42,096 bases of DNA, from positions 1 to 42,096 of the forward strand of contig JAITGS010000133.1 in NCBI GenBank assembly GCA_031280435.1. The letters run 5' to 3'. The stretch is from Tannerellaceae bacterium (GTDB lineage Bacteria > Bacteroidota > Bacteroidia > Bacteroidales > Tannerellaceae). The notes under the pieces are model-generated. The model had not been told where the DNA came from. It searched no databases and saw only the letters and a program-made list of their open reading frames with translations. The translations under genes and the position numbers were made by a program. Numbering within the stretch: the stretch's first letter is position 1; the number at the start of each line of letters is the position of its first letter. Shown here piece by piece: positions 17,453 through 26,107 of this stretch.

Positions 17453-18976
17453 TTAGTGTTTGAAATGACGTATACCCGTCTTCACCATCGCTATCCCATG
17501 TGCATTGCAGTAATCTGTCGACAAGCCGTCGTTTACCGAACCTCCGGGCTGTATCACGGCGCTTATACCGGCCTTGGCGGCAATCTCCACGCAGTCGGCA
17601 AAGGGGAAGAAGGCGTCCGAGGCCATCACCGCGCCTTGCAGATCGAATCCGAAGCGCCGCGCTTTATCCACCGCCTGATTGAGAGCATCCACCCTGGAGG
17701 TTTGGCCCACTCCGCTTGCATACATCTGCTTGCCGCGAGCCAGCACTATGGCATTCGACTTGCTGTGCTTCACCACAAGCCGGGCAAAGACCAGATCTTC
17801 GGCTTCCGATGCGGTGGGGCGCCTTTCCGTCATAGCCTGCATGTCGGCGGCCGAAGCGCCTGCCGTATCTCTGTCCTGAAGCAAAACACCGTTCAGCAGC
17901 GAGCGATACTGCACCGCAGGCGCCGTGCATGCCTTACGGATTAGGATGATGCGATTCTTGCGATGCATCAGCACCTCCAGAGCATCGGTATCATAATCCG
18001 GAGCTATGATGACTTCGAAAAATATCTTGTCTATCTCGGCAGCTGCTTCACGGTCGACCGGCGCATTGGTTACAAGTATACCGCCGAAGGCCGATACCGG
18101 ATCGCATGCCAGAGCCGCACGCCAGGCATCAGCCACGCCGGGCCGGGATGCTATGCCGCAAGGATTGCTGTGCTTCAGTACGGCGAAGGTCGTTTCCGAG
18201 AACTCGTCTATGAGCGACACCGCCGCATCTATATCCAGCAGATTATTATACGAAAGCTCCTTGCCGTGAATCTTGTCGAACATATCCTCGAAGCGCCCGA
18301 AGAAGCGCCCGCGCTGGTGAGGATTCTCGCCGTAGCGCAGCTGCATGGGGCTGTCGCAGGCCGCGCGGAAGGCCGAGTCCTCGCCCCGGTCGAACCAGCG
18401 GAAGGCTACCGTGTCGTATCCCGACGTCACGGCGAAAGCTTCGCGGGCAAACCAGCGGCGCTCCTCCACCGTAGTTTCCGGCCCCTTCTCCTTCAGTATG
18501 TGCAGCAGCGGAGAGTACATGGCCTGCGATGCAACAACAAGCACGTCGCGATAATTCTTGGCCGCCGCCCGTATGAGCGATACTCCGCCTATGTCTATCT
18601 TTTCTATGATTTCCTCATGAGAGGCGCCGTCGGCAATGGTCTCGGCCAGAGGATAAAGATCTACAACGACAAGGTCGATGCGATCGATGCCGTAGCGCGA
18701 TAGCTGGAACTCATCGTCATCGGATTCGCTCCTGGCAAGTATGCCGCCGAATATCTCAGGATGCAGCGTCTTAACCCGTCCGCCAAGGATGGCCGGGAAG
18801 TTTGTATAGCGTTCAACCGATTCGCAGGGAATGCCCAATGATTCTATAAAGTCTCGCGTACCGCCCGTTGAAACCAGGCATACGCCGGCGGAATGAAGTT
18901 GCTGAAGGATTTCGTTCAATCCTTCTTTGTGGTAGACGGTGATTAAAGCTCTTTTGATTTGCCGCAGCGCTGTCAT
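17453..18976 (-). CDS. purH: Bifunctional AICAR transformylase/IMP cyclohydrolase
   Basis: PurH carries out the last two steps of IMP synthesis. The N-terminal cyclohydrolase domain (about 1-190) contains STGGT, GRVKTLHPEIFGGIL and EKIDIGGVSLIRAAAKN. The transformylase domain shows LRYGENPHQRGRF, KHSNPCGIA and DAFFPFADCVEIAAKAG. At 507 residues it is full length. Its linkage to mreB matches, from memory, the Bacteroides order. A -7 box lies 34 bp upstream (19010-19017). Confidence 0.97.
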   Translation of the reverse strand: MTALRQIKRALITVYHKEGLNEILQQLHSAGVCLVSTGGTRDFIESLGIPCESVERYTNFPAILGGRVKTLHPEIFGGILARSESDDDEFQLSRYGIDRIDLVVVDLYPLAETIADGASHEEIIEKIDIGGVSLIRAAAKNYRDVLVVASQAMYSPLLHILKEKGPETTVEERRWFAREAFAVTSGYDTVAFRWFDRGEDSAFRAACDSPMQLRYGENPHQRGRFFGRFEDMFDKIHGKELSYNNLLDIDAAVSLIDEFSETTFAVLKHSNPCGIASRPGVADAWRAALACDPVSAFGGILVTNAPVDREAAAEIDKIFFEVIIAPDYDTDALEVLMHRKNRIILIRKACTAPAVQYRSLLNGVLLQDRDTAGASAADMQAMTERRPTASEAEDLVFARLVVKHSKSNAIVLARGKQMYASGVGQTSRVDALNQAVDKARRFGFDLQGAVMASDAFFPFADCVEIAAKAGISAVIQPGGSVNDGLSTDYCNAHGIAMVKTGIRHFKH

Positions 18977-19009
18977 TAATTGTATGGTTTAGCTGATTGT
19001 TTAACAGCA

Positions 19010-19017
19010 CAAAAATA
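19010..19017 (-). promoter_or_regulatory. TAnnTTTG box of the purH-mre operon
   Basis: On the minus strand the sequence reads TATTTTTG, matching the -7 consensus, 34 bp before the purH start. No clear TTTG appears at the -33 position. It would drive the whole purH-mreBCD-mrdA-rodA run. Confidence 0.45.
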
Positions 19018-19129
19018 TATAAAGATTTGAGATTTACCAGCCCGGCTCGATTTTTTTTGCGGAGCCCGCTCAGGTTTTATGATTATTGTAAAAGCTTGCG
19101 CGACGGCTGTTCAAAAAGTAACTTCCGCT

Positions 19130-19315
19130 CGGAAAGCAGGTCATGAGGTCATGCGTCAAAAGCCCTTCACGCTCAAACAATAGGTCATGAGGCTTATGTG
19201 CGTTGTGCGTAGAGACGCGATGCATCGCGTCTCTAAATTTTGAACACGACCTGTTTGGGCAGGCGGAATTACCTTTTGACGCGACCTCATTCTTTTGAGT
19301 GCGACCTGCTTTCCG
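19130..19315. repeat. Nested-dyad element centred on a 26-nt palindrome
   Basis: The centre is a perfect 26-nt palindrome (19210-19235, half-site TAGAGACGCGATG). An outer pair, CGGAAAGCAGGTC (19130-19142) and its complement (19303-19315), is symmetric about exactly the same point (19222.5). The right arm contains TTTGGGCAGGCGGAATTAC, shared with the element at 33113-33195. The GAGACGCGAT-type palindrome resembles dispersed repeats seen in many genomes. No gene lies here. Confidence 0.8.
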
Positions 19316-19355
19316 CCATTTGCAGGGCAAAGGATTTTGCGGGAGGGGAGCTTTG

Positions 19356-19373
19356 CGTTGCAAGCTTGCAACG
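19356..19373. repeat. 18-bp perfect palindrome
   Basis: CGTTGCAAGCTTGCAACG is a perfect 18-bp palindrome between the nested-dyad element and array B in the purH-prs intergenic region. A related GTTGCAACG occurs near 19715. Confidence 0.8.
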
Positions 19374-19420
19374 GCTCCCGATTTTCGCCGTCGATGCAGC
19401 GATGTAACGCCAAATTTTTT

Positions 19421-19652
19421 GCGGGAAGGTTTTACGACCTCGTAAAAGTTCAAACCGATTTGCGGGAAGGTTTTACGATCTCGTAAAAGTTCAAACCGAT
19501 TTGCGGGAAGGTTTTACGACCCTGTAAAAGTTCAAAACGATTTGTGAGAAGGTTTTACGACCTCGTAAAAGTTCAAAACGATTTACGGGAAGGTTTTACG
19601 GCCCTGTAAAAGTTCAAAACGATTTGTGGGAAGGCTTTACGACGCTGTATCG
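19421..19652. repeat. Array B: 41-bp tandem units with hairpins
   Basis: Units start at 19421, 19462, 19503, 19544, 19585 and 19626, exactly 41 bp apart; the sixth decays after about 25 bp. Each contains a dyad: TTTTACGA-CC-TCGTAAAA in units 1 and 4, TTTTACGA-TC-TCGTAAAA in unit 2, and a shorter TTTTAC/GTAAAA pair in units 3 and 5. It lies between the divergent purH and prs genes. The rest of the 18977-19890 gap shows no gene. Confidence 0.95.
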
Positions 19653-19890
19653 GCTTCCTGCAATTTCGGGGGCGTTGCCGGATTGTATCGGCTCGGCTTT
19701 TTTTATTTGATTACAACGTTGCAACGCAATGCTGCCTTGGATTTTTTTTGGGGAATATAATGCAGGGGCGAAAATATCCGGGGAGGACGTCGGCCGACTT
19801 ATGATTCCCGTAAAGAGCTTCAGCAGGCACAGGGGAGGCGATGGCTGCCGGTAGCCGGGGCGCCTCATCCCCTCCGACTGCGGAATTTGT

Positions 19891-19898
19891 TATATTTG
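19891..19898 (+). promoter_or_regulatory. TAnnTTTG box upstream of prs
   Basis: TATATTTG matches the -7 consensus and would start transcription near 19905, just before the small ORF at 19919 and 240 bp ahead of prs. No TTTG is seen at the expected -33 spacing. Confidence 0.5.
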
Positions 19899-19918
19899 CG
19901 CAAAATTTAATTTAAGAA

Positions 19919-20134
19919 ATGGTTAAGCATGGAAATTTATTCTTAGCGTTTGCGCCTGCGGCCGGCATTGCAGGGGTTAGGGCGCAGGAGAGTACAGGCG
20001 GAAGGCCTATTGATGCGCAGAGGGCCGTGCGCTCGGCCGAGGCTCTGTCCGCAGCTGACAGGCTTAGCGATGCCTGTGCCGCCCGGATGAAAAATAAAGC
20101 AGATAAACATATAATATATAGTACAAGATTATGA
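19919..20134 (+). CDS. Small ORF with signal-like N-terminus, coupled to prs
   Basis: A 71-residue ORF that I do not recognise. It starts 21 bp after a good -7 box, and its stop overlaps the prs start by 4 bp (ATGA at 20131-20134). The N-terminus MVKHGNLFLAFAPAAGIAGVRAQ resembles a short signal peptide ending in A-Q, as in other exported proteins here. The rest is Ala/Arg/Ser-rich (residues 30-57) with no known domain. It may be a small exported protein, a leader ORF coupled to prs, or the remains of a decayed gene. Confidence 0.35.
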   Translation: MVKHGNLFLAFAPAAGIAGVRAQESTGGRPIDAQRAVRSAEALSAADRLSDACAARMKNKADKHIIYSTRL

Positions 20135-21081
20135 GTAAACATCATCCGTTCCTGGTTTTCTCAGGAACCAACTCGCGCTATCTTGCCGAGCAAATATGTC
20201 TGGAGCTCGAGGACGACTGTACGCTCGGGCAAATGAACATACAGCACTACGCCGACGGCGAGTTTTCCGTATCCTACGAAGAATCCATACGCGGGCGCGA
20301 CGTATTCCTCGTTCAGTCAACCTTCCCCAATGCCGACAACCTCATGGAGCTGCTCCTAATGGTTGATGCGGCCAAGCGAGCCTCGGCACACAGCATCATA
20401 GCCGTAATTCCATACTTCGGATGGGCCAGGCAAGACCGCAAAGACAAGCCGCGGGTGTCTATCGGTGCAAAACTTATAGCCGACATGATGGGCGCAGTAG
20501 GCATCAACCGACTGATAACAATGGACCTTCATGCCGACCAGATACAGGCCTTCTTCAACGTTCCGGTCGACCATCTGTACGCCTCCACGGTTTTCATCAA
20601 GCACATCCAAGACACCTTGCCGCTGGACAACCTCGTGATTGCCGCCCCCGACGTGGGAGGAACCAAGCGAGCCAGCAGCTACTCCAAATTTTTCGAGATA
20701 CCTATGGTGATTTGCCACAAGTCGCGCATACAGGCAAACGAAATACACGAGATGCGTATCATAGGCGACGTGGAAGGAAAAGACGTGCTGCTCATAGACG
20801 ATATTGTCGACACCGCAGGCACTATCACCAGAGCCGCCGATTTGATGCTCGAAGGAGGAGCGCGCTCGGTTAGCGCCATAGCAAGCCACGCCGTCATGTC
20901 TGATCCGGCAACAGACTGCATAATGAAGTCGGGCCTGAAAGAAATCATATTCACCGACTCCATTCCCTACAAAAAAGACTGCCCGAAGGTGCGAATCATA
21001 TCCGTAGCCGAGATGTTCGCAGAGGCAATAGAGCGAGTATGCAACGACGCATCCATCAGCGACCTCTACGTGATAAAATAA
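20131..21081 (+). CDS. prs: Ribose-phosphate pyrophosphokinase
   Basis: Makes PRPP from ribose 5-phosphate and ATP, feeding purine, pyrimidine, His and NAD synthesis. Motifs: YADGEFSVSYEESIRGRDVFLVQST, the catalytic flexible loop region FGWARQDRKDKPR, MDLHADQIQAFF, and the PRPP-binding loop VLLIDDIVDTAGTI. At 316 residues it is full length. The stop is followed by a strong terminator. Confidence 0.97.
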   Translation: MSKHHPFLVFSGTNSRYLAEQICLELEDDCTLGQMNIQHYADGEFSVSYEESIRGRDVFLVQSTFPNADNLMELLLMVDAAKRASAHSIIAVIPYFGWARQDRKDKPRVSIGAKLIADMMGAVGINRLITMDLHADQIQAFFNVPVDHLYASTVFIKHIQDTLPLDNLVIAAPDVGGTKRASSYSKFFEIPMVICHKSRIQANEIHEMRIIGDVEGKDVLLIDDIVDTAGTITRAADLMLEGGARSVSAIASHAVMSDPATDCIMKSGLKEIIFTDSIPYKKDCPKVRIISVAEMFAEAIERVCNDASISDLYVIK

Positions 21082-21100
21082 ATAATGAACCGCTAACAGG

Positions 21101-21145
21101 AAGAGCCGCCGGAACTCATTTGTTTCGACGGCTCTTTAATTTTTA
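21101..21145 (+). terminator. Intrinsic terminator after prs
   Basis: Stem AAGAGCCG (21101-21108) pairs with CGGCTCTT (21129-21136), followed by a T-rich tail to 21145. It separates prs from the rseC-rnf operon. Confidence 0.85.
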
Positions 21146-21222
21146 TACATGAGGCCTTGCCCGCAGACTTTATGCCCCCACCGGCCAAAGCCTTCGGCAT
21201 CCGATTTCTCAAAGAGAATCCT

Positions 21223-21230
21223 TACATTTG
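21223..21230 (+). promoter_or_regulatory. TAnnTTTG box of the rseC-rnf operon
   Basis: TACATTTG fits the -7 consensus 24 bp before ATG 21254, right after the prs terminator. The -33 element is not clear. It supports 21254 over the upstream in-frame ATG at 21149. Confidence 0.55.
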
Positions 21231-21253
21231 CAGCCTTGATTTGCAAAGCACAG

Positions 21254-21691
21254 ATGACAAATAAAGATAATTCAACCAATTTTTGCGGAACCATAGACCG
21301 TATAGCCGGCAGCAAAGCGTACGTGAAAATAACACCCGCCCCGGCCTGCGCCGGATGCGCCGCACAATCCGTATGCGCCTCGCCAAGCAAGCGCGAAAAC
21401 ATTATCGAAGCCCAATTAAAGCCGGGCGCGCAGCCTAACCCGAACGACAGGGTGACGATTAGCGCCGCAGCCTCCGTCGGGATCTTCTCGGCCGTCATAG
21501 CCTTCTTCATACCCCTGGCTATTGTGGTAGGGGCAATAGTTCTGACGGTAGCCTTTTTCGGATGGGATGAAGCAGCAGGCGCTTCGGCAGGATTATCGGC
21601 CGGAGCGCTTTGGTATGTGGGACTTTACATCTGCCGGAAAGCCTTAGCAAGAAAAATTATATTTACAGTAGAAGAAACATCAGCATTATGA
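21254..21691 (+). CDS. rseC: RseC/MucC-family membrane protein of the Rnf system
   Basis: A 145-residue membrane protein with the RseC pattern: an N-terminal domain with a Cys cluster (CAGCAAQSVC, about residues 31-40, probable metal or redox site), then two membrane segments (about 73-95 and 102-122). RseC homologues are encoded beside rnf or rsx genes and take part in maintaining the complex. The start at 21254 removes an unlikely 35-residue extension. Its stop overlaps the rnfB start (ATGA). Confidence 0.85.
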   Translation: MTNKDNSTNFCGTIDRIAGSKAYVKITPAPACAGCAAQSVCASPSKRENIIEAQLKPGAQPNPNDRVTISAAASVGIFSAVIAFFIPLAIVVGAIVLTVAFFGWDEAAGASAGLSAGALWYVGLYICRKALARKIIFTVEETSAL

Positions 21692-22530
21692 TATTAACAG
21701 CAATATGTATCGTGGGAGGAACAGGCGTGCTTTGCGCTACGCTCCTTTATTTCATCTCCAAAAAATTTGAGGTCGCAGAGAACCCGCTGCTCGCCGAAGT
21801 GCAGGAAGCCCTTCCTGCTGCCAATTGCGGAGGCTGCGGCTATCCGGGTTGCAGCGCTTTTGCATCGGCATGCGTTAACGCCGCTTCGCTCGACGGACTT
21901 CTATGCCCTGTCGGAGGAGCCGACGTTATGGGCAAGGTGGCAGCTATACTCGGAATGGCTGCGGAAAAAGTAGAGCCCAGAGTGGCTGTCGTTAGATGCA
22001 ACGGTCACTGCGACGCACGTCCGCGCACCAACCTCTACGACGGCACGCGCAACTGTCGGATAGCTTCCCAGCTCTACGGGGGCGAGACGGGATGCGCCTT
22101 CGGATGCCTCGGACATGGCGACTGCGAGGCGGCATGCAGCTTCGGAGCCATAGCCGTCAACCCGTCGACAGGCCTCCCCGAAGTAGACGACGACAAATGC
22201 ACCGCCTGCGGAGCCTGCGTGAAGGCCTGCCCGAAAAATCTGATCGAACTGCGAAGGCGAGGGCCCAAGTCGCGCCGCATCTACGTGAGCTGCATGAATC
22301 GCGACAAGGGAGGCCCCGCCCGGAAAGCCTGCGCCAATGCCTGCATAGGATGCGGCAAGTGTGCAAAGGAGTGCGCCTTCGAAGCGATAAGCCTCAGCAA
22401 TAATCTTGCCTTCATCGACTCGCTCAAGTGCAGGCTCTGCCGCAAGTGCGTAGCCGTATGCCCTACGGGAGCAATAATCGAACTGAACTTCCCGCCCCGC
22501 AAGGAAGCGACGGAAACAAAGGAGTCTTAA
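21688..22530 (+). CDS. rnfB: Rnf complex ferredoxin subunit B
   Basis: The electron-entry subunit of the Rnf ferredoxin:NAD oxidoreductase, 280 residues. It has an N-terminal membrane anchor (about 1-22), the Fe-S domain with ANCGGCGYPGCSAFA (about 46-60), and polyferredoxin modules CTACGACVKACP, CIGCGKCAKECA and CRLCRKCVAVCP. The start at 21688 (ATGA overlap with rseC) gives a proper anchor. Confidence 0.96.
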   Translation: MILTAICIVGGTGVLCATLLYFISKKFEVAENPLLAEVQEALPAANCGGCGYPGCSAFASACVNAASLDGLLCPVGGADVMGKVAAILGMAAEKVEPRVAVVRCNGHCDARPRTNLYDGTRNCRIASQLYGGETGCAFGCLGHGDCEAACSFGAIAVNPSTGLPEVDDDKCTACGACVKACPKNLIELRRRGPKSRRIYVSCMNRDKGGPARKACANACIGCGKCAKECAFEAISLSNNLAFIDSLKCRLCRKCVAVCPTGAIIELNFPPRKEATETKES

Positions 22531-22562
22531 ACCCAAATCACACACACACACAACTTTTCAAT

Positions 22563-23891
22563 ATGCAAAAGACATTCCGCATCGGAGGAATACATCCGCC
22601 GGCGAACAAATGGTCGGCAGGCAAGCCCATAGTCAAGGCCGACATCCCGGCGCAGGCGATAGTTCCGCTTGCACAGCACATAGGCGCGCCGGCGCAGCCT
22701 GTCGTCAAGAAAGGCGATAAGCTCAAGGCAGGCGCTCTGATAGCTAAAGCCGGAGGATTCGTTTCGGCCAACATACACGCGCCGGTATCAGGCAGCGTTC
22801 TCAAGATAGATGAAGCCTTGGACGCAAGCGGCTACAAGCGCCCGGCAATATTCATTGACACCGAAGGCGACGAATGGGACGAGGGCATCGACCTCAGCCC
22901 GGAGATACGTCGCGACTGCAGCCTCGCCCCGCAGGAAATAATCGCAGCCATCAACCGGGCCGGCATTGCAGGCATGGGCGGCGCGACCTTCCCTACTCAC
23001 GTAAAGCTGACGCCTCCGCCCGGCCATACGGCTGAGATTGTAATCATCAACGCCGTGGAGTGCGAGCCCTTCCTTACCTCCGACCATGCTCTTATGCTTG
23101 CGCACGGCGAGGAGATGCTGATAGGAACCTCCCTCCTGATGCGGGCGCTCGGCGTGGGCAAGGCAGCTATCGGCATAGAAAGCAATAAGCCCGACGCCAT
23201 AGCCCTCCTCACTCGCATGGCCGCAGCTTTTGAAGGCATAAGCGTAGTACCGCTCAAAGTACGGTATCCGCAGGGAGGCGAGAAGCAACTGATAGACGCC
23301 ATAGTCCGCCGGCAGGTGAAGAGCGGAGCCCTGCCCATATCGGCCGGAGCCGTAGTGCAGAACGCCGGTACGGCCTTCGCCGTATACGAAGCCGTGCAGA
23401 AGAACAAGCCGCTCGTAGAGCGTATCGTCACCGTGACGGGCCGGGGCGTAAGCGCGCCTGCCAACTACCTGGCTCGCATAGGCACTCCGCTACGGCAGCT
23501 CATGGAAGCGTCCGGCCTTACGGCAAATCCCGGAAAGATCATCTCCGGAGGCCCCATGATGGGGAAGGCCGTGGCGAGTGCAGACATCCCGGTAACAAAA
23601 GGCTGCTCCGGCATACTCGTCCTCTCGCCCGACGAATCGAGGCGGAAGCCCATGCGAAACTGCATACGTTGCGCCAAGTGCGTCGATGCCTGCCCTATGG
23701 GGCTCAACCCTACGCTGCTGATGAACGCCGCAGAGTTCGCCGCCTGGGATACGGCCGAAACCAATTACGCAGCCGACTGCATAGAGTGCGGTTCATGCAA
23801 TTACGTTTGCCCTTCCAACCGTCCGCTGCTCGACCATATACGCATAGCGAAGGGGAAAGTGATGGAGATTGCCCGCAGCCGCAAGTCGTAG
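22563..23891 (+). CDS. rnfC: Rnf complex NADH-binding subunit C
   Basis: A 442-residue peripheral subunit that exchanges electrons with NAD(H). The N-terminus FRIGGIHPPANKWSAGKP is typical. It contains the Nqo1-like fold with GIAGMGGATFPTHVKL and the ECEPFLTSDHALM region, and two 4Fe-4S sites, CIRCAKCVDACP and CIECGSCNYVCP. I chose ATG 22563, 32 bp after rnfB; the longer frame reads back into rnfB. Confidence 0.96.
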   Translation: MQKTFRIGGIHPPANKWSAGKPIVKADIPAQAIVPLAQHIGAPAQPVVKKGDKLKAGALIAKAGGFVSANIHAPVSGSVLKIDEALDASGYKRPAIFIDTEGDEWDEGIDLSPEIRRDCSLAPQEIIAAINRAGIAGMGGATFPTHVKLTPPPGHTAEIVIINAVECEPFLTSDHALMLAHGEEMLIGTSLLMRALGVGKAAIGIESNKPDAIALLTRMAAAFEGISVVPLKVRYPQGGEKQLIDAIVRRQVKSGALPISAGAVVQNAGTAFAVYEAVQKNKPLVERIVTVTGRGVSAPANYLARIGTPLRQLMEASGLTANPGKIISGGPMMGKAVASADIPVTKGCSGILVLSPDESRRKPMRNCIRCAKCVDACPMGLNPTLLMNAAEFAAWDTAETNYAADCIECGSCNYVCPSNRPLLDHIRIAKGKVMEIARSRKS

Positions 23892-23916
23892 TATATACAT
23901 ATAATAATATACAGGT

Positions 23917-24876
23917 ATGGAAAATAAATTAATCATATCCCCTTCGCCTCATATTCACAGCGGCGACAGCATAGAGCGCAACATGTACGGCGTGCTTATA
24001 GCGCTGGCGCCGGCCTTCGCAGCCTCGCTCTTCTTCTTCGGGCTGGGAGCTCTGGTCGTAATGACGGCCTCGATAGCCTCCTGCGTAGCCTTCGAATACG
24101 TTATCACTAAGTACATAATGAAGCGGGAACCGACCGTAGGCGACGGCTCGGCCATCCTGACCGGCGCGCTGCTGGCCTTCAATCTCCCCTCCAACCTACC
24201 GCTATGGATAATAGTGCTTGGAGCGCTCTTCGCCATAGGAGTGGCCAAGATGTCGTTCGGAGGCTTAGGCAATAACATCTTCAATCCGGCGCTGGCCGGG
24301 CGGGTGTTCCTGCTCATATCCTTCCCGGCGCAGATGACCACATGGCCGTCGCCCGGCATCTTTCCCCTCACCTACACCGACGGTGCTACGGGCGCAACGG
24401 TGCTCTCCATGCTGAACGAGGGCGCATCGCAACTGCCCGGCTATGCCGACATGCTGCTGGGCCGTATGGGCGGAAGCATGGGAGAGATAAGCGCGATAGC
24501 CCTGCTGCTCGGCATGGCCTTTATGCTTGTCCGCCGGATCATCACCTGGCACATACCCGTGGCCGTAATCCTTACGGTGGCCGTCTTCACGGGGATTATG
24601 TACGCCGTCGATCCCGTCGCTTACGCCAATCCCTTGGTGCATCTCCTTTCGGGAGGATTGCTGCTGGGAGCCATCTTCATGGCAACAGACTATGTCACCT
24701 CGCCCATGAGCCGGAGCGGCATGATAGTGTTCGGCGTAGGGACAGGCCTGATAACGGCAGTCATACGCCTGTTCGGCTCCTATCCCGAAGGAGTATCCTT
24801 CGCCATACTGATAATGAATGCCGTTACGCCGCTCATCAACACATATTTCAAACAAACCCACTTCGGAGGAAAATAA
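23917..24876 (+). CDS. rnfD: Rnf complex membrane subunit D
   Basis: A 319-residue polytopic subunit of the ion-translocating core. About eight to ten membrane segments are visible, with the N-terminus SPSPHIHSGDSIERNMYGVLIALAPA characteristic of RnfD/NqrB. The motif DGATGATVLS near residue 155 is the expected covalent FMN attachment site, on threonine. It lies 25 bp after rnfC and 4 bp before rnfG. Confidence 0.95.
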   Translation: MENKLIISPSPHIHSGDSIERNMYGVLIALAPAFAASLFFFGLGALVVMTASIASCVAFEYVITKYIMKREPTVGDGSAILTGALLAFNLPSNLPLWIIVLGALFAIGVAKMSFGGLGNNIFNPALAGRVFLLISFPAQMTTWPSPGIFPLTYTDGATGATVLSMLNEGASQLPGYADMLLGRMGGSMGEISAIALLLGMAFMLVRRIITWHIPVAVILTVAVFTGIMYAVDPVAYANPLVHLLSGGLLLGAIFMATDYVTSPMSRSGMIVFGVGTGLITAVIRLFGSYPEGVSFAILIMNAVTPLINTYFKQTHFGGK

Positions 24877-24880
24877 TAAT

Positions 24881-25510
24881 ATGAAGAAGTTAGCATCAAG
24901 CTTCCCCAACATGTTCCTGTCGCTGCTCGGCGTATGCGCTATATCAGGGCTCATAGTTACGGGAGCAAACATATACACCTCGGGCCCTATTGCCCGCTCT
25001 AAGGCCGCAGCGCTGGAGGAAGCCCTCCGCAAGGTAATTCCGGCCTTCGACAATAATCCGCTGCAAGAGATGTACCGCGCCGGCATAGCCGAAGGCGATT
25101 CGCTCTCCATCTATCCCGCCACCAAAGACGGACAGCCCGTGGGAGCAGCCGTGGAAAGCATCACAAGGAAAGGATTCAGCGGAGAGATCAAAATCCTCGT
25201 AGGATTCGACGCAGAAGGCCGGCTCGTCGACTATTCCGTGCTCCAACATGCCGAAACGCCCGGCCTCGGCTCAAAGATGGACGCATGGTTCCGAACCGAT
25301 AAGAACCAACAAAGCGTCATAGGCCGCAGCCTCGCACAGGGAGCGCTCAGCTTAGCGAAAGACGGAGGCGACGTCGACGGCATCACCGCATCCACCATCA
25401 CCAGCCGAGCATTCCTCGACGCCCTGAACCGCGCTTACAGCGCCTACGCCGGAGCCAATATCGACAGCCAAACAGGAGCATCCAAAATAAATAAAACGAA
25501 CAATGAATAA
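24881..25510 (+). CDS. rnfG: Rnf complex FMN subunit G
   Basis: A 209-residue subunit with one N-terminal membrane segment (about 12-32) and a periplasmic FMN-binding domain. The site is DGITASTITSRAF, a variant of the usual S-G-A-T-x-T motif, with FMN probably on Thr174. HAETPGLGSKM is the conserved family block. The start at ATG 24881 follows rnfD by 4 bp. The last residues overlap rnfE by 8 bp. Confidence 0.94.
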   Translation: MKKLASSFPNMFLSLLGVCAISGLIVTGANIYTSGPIARSKAAALEEALRKVIPAFDNNPLQEMYRAGIAEGDSLSIYPATKDGQPVGAAVESITRKGFSGEIKILVGFDAEGRLVDYSVLQHAETPGLGSKMDAWFRTDKNQQSVIGRSLAQGALSLAKDGGDVDGITASTITSRAFLDALNRAYSAYAGANIDSQTGASKINKTNNE

Positions 25511-26099
25511 GACAGCTAACATCAGAATCTTGCTGAACGGCATCATACGCGAGAACCCCATCTTCGTACTGCTGCTGGGAATGTGCCCCACGCTCGGCAC
25601 AACATCGTCTGCCGCGAACGGCATGGGAATGGGGCTGGCCACAATGTTTGTACTTACGTGCACCAACATGGTTATATCCGGCCTGAAAAACCTCATACCC
25701 GATGCGGTGCGGATTCCGGCCTACGTAGTGATTATCGCAACCTTCGTCACTCCGCTGCAAATGTTCATCGAAGCCTTCCTGCCCGAACTGAACAAGAGCC
25801 TGGGCCTGTTCATACCGCTCATAGTGGTCAACTGCCTTGTGCTGGGCCGGGCCGAAGCCTTTGCCGGCAAGCACGGCCTGCTGCAATCGGGGCTCGACGG
25901 CATAGGCATGGGCCTGGGCTTCACCCTTGCCCTCACCCTCCTGGGAGCAGTGCGCGAGCTGCTCGGCTCCGGAAAAATATTCGCCCTCACCCTGCTGCCC
26001 GAACAATACGGAGCGCTGGTTTTTGTGCTCGCACCCGGAGCCTTCATAGCCCTCGGCCTGCTGATAGCCCTCATCAACAAGCTTCGCAAAGCCGCCTGA
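25503..26099 (+). CDS. rnfE: Rnf complex membrane subunit E
   Basis: A 198-residue polytopic membrane subunit, paired with RnfA, with about six segments. Family wording: NGIIRENPIFVLLLGMCPTLGTTSSAANGMGMGLA and IPLIVVNCLVLGRAEAFA; the Cys residues in the two halves coordinate the membrane Fe-S centre. It overlaps rnfG by 8 bp. In compact rnf operons rnfA follows at once; here 519 bp of repeat array intervene. Confidence 0.95.
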   Translation: MNKTANIRILLNGIIRENPIFVLLLGMCPTLGTTSSAANGMGMGLATMFVLTCTNMVISGLKNLIPDAVRIPAYVVIIATFVTPLQMFIEAFLPELNKSLGLFIPLIVVNCLVLGRAEAFAGKHGLLQSGLDGIGMGLGFTLALTLLGAVRELLGSGKIFALTLLPEQYGALVFVLAPGAFIALGLLIALINKLRKAA

Positions 26100-26107
26100 G
26101 ATATAAA

